Of a stretch of DNA of 64,000 bases, positions 61,601 through 64,000 are shown piece after piece. How positions within the stretch are numbered: position 1 is the stretch's first letter; each line of letters begins with the position of its first letter. The notes under the pieces were generated by a model that ran no database searches, was not told the DNA's origin, and was given only the letters and a program-made list of their open reading frames with translations. Origin of the DNA: Schistosoma mansoni (taxonomy: Eukaryota; Platyhelminthes; Trematoda; Strigeidida; Schistosomatidae); contig NC_031495.1 of NCBI RefSeq assembly GCF_000237925.1, positions 36,425,511-36,489,510 on the forward strand. The letters are read 5' to 3'. Made by a program: the position numbers and the translations under genes.

Positions 61601-63173
61601 AATAAAAAGCTTAGTATTGAGGTGTAATCTATCTATCCTAAAGACAACTTCTATTCTCTAGAAATACAGATATGTTTCTTGATAAGTCTTGCTAAGTGAA
61701 CGCTATACTCGGATCCTAAGCTAGTCTCGTAACCCCCAAGCTAAATCTACACAGCCACTTGAACACGAGAAAAAAGGCGTAAAATATGTGAGAAGCACTT
61801 TACTTCAAAGGTCAATTTATGTACAGAAAATATCGGGTTTTTAGAGTATTTTAGTAGTCCTCGGGTTTTCCTGAAAGTTCTGGAATGCTACTAAACATAG
61901 TAGCAGTGCAGTAATCACCCAATCAAAAACTCTACATGTAACTTTTCACTTTCGTGATGTTTCTAGCAAAACTTCTAGTCAACGCTGATTGGATGAAATG
62001 CTTGTTAATGTATTTCCTGAGCATTTCTTGTCTATTGCGAGAAATTTTCTGGATCACCCCAACATTTCTATCCCTGTAAACGCGAAATGACTCTTCAGGA
62101 TTGGCCTGCATCATTGCATAGACTTATCATAAACAGTAAAGTAGTTGAGTGCGTTAATCACCTCACTTGTCTTGGAAATCTCATTAGCCCTATTGAGTTG
62201 GTTTCTGATAAAATCTAGGCACCGATTCCAAAAGCTCATGTAGTATTTGGCAACTTGTGTCACTGATGGCGTAGGTGAGATTTATGTCTGCCATCAGTTT
62301 GAAGTGTGACCTTTAAAAGTAGAGGGGATTCGTAGATTGCTAGTTTTAGGTAATAATTGTCTTCGTAACACCAACTAGGAAGTGCTGAGGTTAGGCGTAG
62401 GGTAAGATAGAGATCTCTAATAGGTTAATGGGGCCATGAATCTTCATCAACTGGGTTGTTTGGGACGTGTGTTACGATTTTCCAAATGTCCTCCACTACT
62501 ATATGGATTGTTGGGTAGGGTGAAGAAAGTTAGGGGCAGTCAAATCGTGTCATCAGTCCACGAGGCCGTCATATGTTGGTCTGAGCTATTTTGACATGTG
62601 CAACTACTTAATTAGGATTTATGTGGTCAACGGATGGAGACTTTGAGTGAAATCCCGTAGAATTGTTAACACTAGCTCAGATGCATTCGCTTCCTCTGGA
62701 TTTTCGTTCATATTATTCATTCATACATACCTTTTCGTCCTGTGTTTTCAAACTAAACTTGCAATGTTTAGCCTTTCTCATCATTATTTCGTTTCCCGTA
62801 TATTTATCTTGTTAATTTCGTCTCGGGCTAATGTGATATGTATCTACAACTAACATTTGTTCTATATTGTACGTTGGTTATGACTAATGAAAGCGGTTAT
62901 GTTACAACATAATCTTTATCTATAAATCAGTTCACAATTTCCAAATTTTAGCGTCTTATTCGACAATCTCTCGAGTGTCGGGATTTGGTAGATGATGCTA
63001 AACGGTTTCATTTACGTCCAGATTTACGCCATGAAATGCGTGATCGAAGATTTCGTCAGCGTGACGGTGGCAATGAGTACTTAGTTGTTATTGGTGGCTT
63101 CGGTTCTGATCAAGACCCTTCCGATTCCGTTGAAATGTTTAACCCACGAACCTTAGAGTGGAATGAGTTACCT
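44681..63173 (+). CDS. KLHL12: KLHL12-type BTB-BACK-Kelch protein (first five coding exons; 3' part outside window)
   Basis: Substrate adaptor for CUL3 ubiquitin ligase; vertebrate KLHL12 acts on Dishevelled and on SEC31 of COPII coats. Exons are 44681-44741, 55296-55459, 56526-56897, 61131-61280 and 62952-63173, all with GT/AG ends and exact phases (323 codons). The start is the ATG of [16 protein letters not shown]; its last base g joins GT of exon 2 to make GGT. The BTB fold spans residues about 35-140 ([39 protein letters not shown]). BACK spans about 145-250 ([26 protein letters not shown]). Then comes [17 protein letters not shown] and the first Kelch strand with VIGGFG. RDLVDEAKKFHLRPELR and VVGGFGSQQSP in human KLHL12 fit better than other KLHL family members I recall. 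The last donor is at 63174; the remaining Kelch repeats are beyond the end. Confidence 0.9.
44742..46053. other. Start of KLHL12 intron 1
   Basis: AT-rich intron before the nested RTE block. I see no exon. GGGTTTACGG and GATTTAGGGTCAGG-type phrases at 45670-45930 hint at a worn repeat of unknown family. Confidence 0.4.
46288..46717 (+). pseudogene. 18S rRNA fragment (3' region) fused to an RTE retrotransposon
   Basis: The sequence begins at the 18S landmark GTGGGTGGTGGTGCATGGCC and follows eukaryotic 18S through TTAGTTGGTGGAGCGATTTG, CTTCTTAGAGGGACAAG, ATTGAGCAATAACA, GATGCCCTTAGATGTCCGGG, TGCAATTATTCCCC and GAACGAGGAATTCC to CTTGCGCTGATTACGT. It stops before the universal CCCTGCCC stretch. 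Variable parts have the spacing of a flatworm gene. It is about 430 bases of a molecule near 2 kb, with no 5.8S or spacer attached, so it is not a ribosomal gene. It sits directly 5' of the RTE leader, inside the same TSD. Confidence 0.93.
46291..50635 (+). mobile_element. 18S rRNA/RTE chimeric insertion with TSD; RTE part nearly intact (SR2/SjR2-like)
   Basis: CATTGTG is at 46284-46290 and 50636-50642, and the flanks rejoin into the uninterrupted copy C, so one insertion brought in everything between. Order: 18S rRNA piece (to 46717), RTE 5' leader (46718 to about 47418, including an ATT repeat at 47233-47287), one long coding frame (47419-50469), then a 3' UTR ending in AATAAATAAATAAATAAA. 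The RTE part is 3918 bp, close to the roughly 3.9 kb I recall for SR2 and SjR2. It appears full length, young and on the sense strand of KLHL12 within intron 1. Confidence 0.9.
47419..50469 (+). CDS. RTE endonuclease-reverse transcriptase (two in-frame stops)
   Basis: One frame of 1017 codons encodes an AP-type endonuclease ([57 protein letters not shown]; residues 15-275). It continues with RT ([74 protein letters not shown]; about 490-800) and a C-terminal part ([39 protein letters not shown]-like, [16 protein letters not shown]). The catalytic YADD is intact. It is interrupted by TGA at 48790-48792 (where copy A has RWAEHF) and at 50068-50070 (in CL*RIAD). No frameshift is present. Translation of the full protein is therefore blocked, but the element is otherwise whole. 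Confidence 0.9.
54390..54935 (+). mobile_element. Short non-autonomous RTE derivative
   Basis: The leader part (CTGGTATGGCCGAGAATGG, a CT repeat, AAGTCCTACTCACCGCCTTC, GATTCCAAACCAATGG, GTCAAAGGCTCGGGG) runs into CAGTACTCCGGCCCTCACGC. It then continues directly to the RTE 3' end (GTATTTGGTATCCCCTTGTG, GTGTTTAAATAAAGAAA). About 540 bp with no coding capacity. The core 54415-54785 is identical to the inverted copy at 57822-58192. It lies in KLHL12 intron 1, 360 bases before exon 2. Confidence 0.75.
54415..54785 (+). repeat. Left arm of a 371-bp identical inverted repeat
   Basis: Compared base by base where possible with the reverse complement of 57822-58192, I find no difference, including a 19-base CT run of the same length. 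The element copies diverge immediately outside these limits (GGTATGG against GATATGG; AGTGGCCCCC against AGTGGTCTCC). Confidence 0.85.
55583..55635. repeat. AT dinucleotide microsatellite
   Basis: About 26 uninterrupted AT units in KLHL12 intron 2, shortly after exon 2. A further short AT run is at 57700-57718. Confidence 0.95.
56015..56100 (+). repeat. Possible worn tRNA-headed SINE
   Basis: AGTGGCTTGCTTGCTAAAGCA resembles a tRNA-type A-box region, followed by CGACTTTCAAACATCAG and a B-box-like TTTAAATC. It is in KLHL12 intron 2 and weakly supported. Confidence 0.35.
57655..58210 (-). mobile_element. Short non-autonomous RTE derivative
   Basis: Minus-strand copy of the leader-plus-tail element, with its tail TTTATTTGAACATATAAA at 57660-57680 and the leader reaching about 58205. 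Its core 57822-58192 is identical to 54415-54785, while its 3' portion (CATGCCACAC-like junction, AT run) differs clearly. It lies in KLHL12 intron 3. Confidence 0.75.
57822..58192 (-). repeat. Right arm of the 371-bp identical inverted repeat
   Basis: Reverse complement of 54415-54785. The arms are separated by 3036 bases that contain KLHL12 exons 2 and 3. Confidence 0.85.
58382..60435 (+). mobile_element. RTE retrotransposon (second family), 5'-truncated, 13-bp TSD
   Basis: ATGCACGTAGTTC at 58369-58381 and 60436-60448 is a perfect TSD. The copy enters after the endonuclease ([20 protein letters not shown]). It holds the RT ([82 protein letters not shown]) and the C-terminal part ([46 protein letters not shown]), ending ACAGGCGTAAGTAAAG. 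One TAG near 59070 replaces the expected tryptophan (PID*KKG), and a frameshift lies near 60150; otherwise the frame is open, so it is fairly young. FADD replaces YADD, as is usual in this family. It lies in KLHL12 intron 3, sense strand. Confidence 0.93.
60460..60990. repeat. 531-bp palindrome (192-bp arms, 147-bp loop)
   Basis: Positions 60460-60651 and 60799-60990 are reverse complements with about five differences. The arms contain the same phrase (GGTTCTCATCAGCTGCTT, ATTGACATGCCTATAAATGC). The loop is AT-rich. The left arm starts 12 bases after the TSD of the RTE copy. It could be a foldback transposon or a local inverted duplication; I see no TSD around the whole. It lies in KLHL12 intron 3, 140 bases before exon 4. 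Confidence 0.85.
61281..62085. other. KLHL12 intron 4, first part
   Basis: AT-rich intron sequence with no exon or recognisable element. Confidence 0.5.
62090..62650 (+). mobile_element. Ancient RTE fragment (C-terminal RT region)
   Basis: Translates with many breaks to the tail of the A-D family: LQDWPAS, a worn YLGSLISP equivalent ([16 protein letters not shown]), the VFANLLHL equivalent (VFGNLCH), and the [13 protein letters not shown] equivalent ([17 protein letters not shown]). It is much more diverged than copies A-D, hence older. It lies in KLHL12 intron 4. Confidence 0.7.
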
Positions 63174-64000
63174 GTGAGTTCAAATATATATCATTATCAA
63201 GGTGTATCGATTTATATATCTTTTATTTCTTACTGTAAATTGTTTCGAGTCAGTTCAACTCGACTCTACTTTCACTTGCTTTCATTTTATTATTGTTTTT
63301 ATGTTATCAGGTTTTCACACTCTTTGAACTTTTAAATCTTAAAGTCCAGTGTTTTATCAGGTGCTTAATCTATTTTCTTATATAATTTGTTTCCTGATTA
63401 TCTGTTGATTTTTTTATTTGCATGACTAGCATTCCAGATCTTTTTATGCATTGTATGTAATGGCTATAGTCTTTTTTGGTTGAAGGCTTATTCACTCTCA
63501 CTGAAAAGATGTACAGTAACCTAGAACTTATATAAACAAATATCTCAACTTGAGAACTAAAATTTCAAAAATGGTCACTCCTCTCATTCGCTGGTGATAA
63601 TAGCTGATAGCTAAGAATGCGTAGTCTTTAAAAAATTAGTTTGTCTATCAGATTATCTAAAATCTTAACGATTTTGAGTTTTTCTTGATACTTATTTGCA
63701 AATTGCAAACCAAGCTAAGTTTATATGCAACTCACTTACTACTTCAACGTTCGCATACTGAACTCTGAGTTAATGATTTTACATTACTTTTCAAATTTTG
63801 ATATTTAAATTACTCGCTCTCTTAGGTTAAAAGGACCGGATTTTTTCTTACTCTAAAATGTATCCTTGCTGTTATTCTCAAATGGTGACTTATTGTCGTG
63901 CATAAAGTTACTACTATGCGCAGGTATAAAGTATCATTCCTTTGATAGGTTGACTGTCTTAATTTCACGTTTTGGTCTCAATTCCAACTATTCGACATCA
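63174..64000. other. KLHL12 intron 5 (start), no further exon seen
   Basis: Begins with GTGAGT. AT-rich to the window end, with no Kelch-like reading frame on the plus strand. Confidence 0.5.

Overview
The window is animal genomic DNA from a blood fluke, genus Schistosoma. The evidence is the AT-rich non-coding DNA, long introns packed with RTE and CR1 non-LTR retrotransposons of schistosome type, tRNA-headed SINEs carrying hammerhead ribozymes (the Sm-alpha kind), and a Ty3/gypsy gag remnant. A haematobium-group species is my guess from the RTE families; it is not proven. There are two runs of N (17924-18701 and 21592-21791).

Three host genes are supported. (1) + strand, 1051-8349: the last three exons of a lysyl oxidase, containing the whole catalytic domain; upstream exons lie outside the window. 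(2) - strand, 28638 to 11078: a complete nine-exon seven-transmembrane gene of the TM7SF3 family, 898 codons in phase. It is convergent with the lysyl oxidase gene. (3) + strand, 44681 to beyond the window end: the first five coding exons of a KLHL12-type BTB-BACK-Kelch protein, a CUL3 ubiquitin-ligase adaptor. It is divergent from TM7SF3, and its first intron is 10.5 kb long.

Layout. 1-8.6 kb: lysyl oxidase, with ribozyme SINEs and an RTE-derived short element in intron 1. 9.09-10.13 kb: an internally deleted RTE with target-site duplication (TSD). 11.1-28.6 kb: TM7SF3; intron 3 holds two RTE copies in opposite orientation, and intron 4 holds the large gap. 28.6-44.7 kb: intergenic, with a decayed CR1 (itself hit by a small rearranged RTE), a second CR1 3' end, a gag fossil and a full-length decayed RTE with TSD. 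44.7-64 kb: KLHL12. Its intron 1 holds a nest: an RTE copy (- strand) split by a 4.3-kb insertion that begins with 427 bp of 18S rRNA and continues into a nearly intact RTE. Intron 3 holds a 5'-truncated RTE with a 13-bp TSD and a 531-bp palindrome.

The most notable items are the 18S rRNA/RTE chimera with TSD, outward-facing hammerhead ribozymes at both ends of palindromic SINE-like units, a 371-bp perfectly identical inverted repeat around KLHL12 exons 2-3, and a recurring short non-autonomous element made of the 5' leader and 3' tail of the RTE. I found no CRISPR array, tRNA gene or bacterial feature. All family names rest on recall and motif reading, not on a search.
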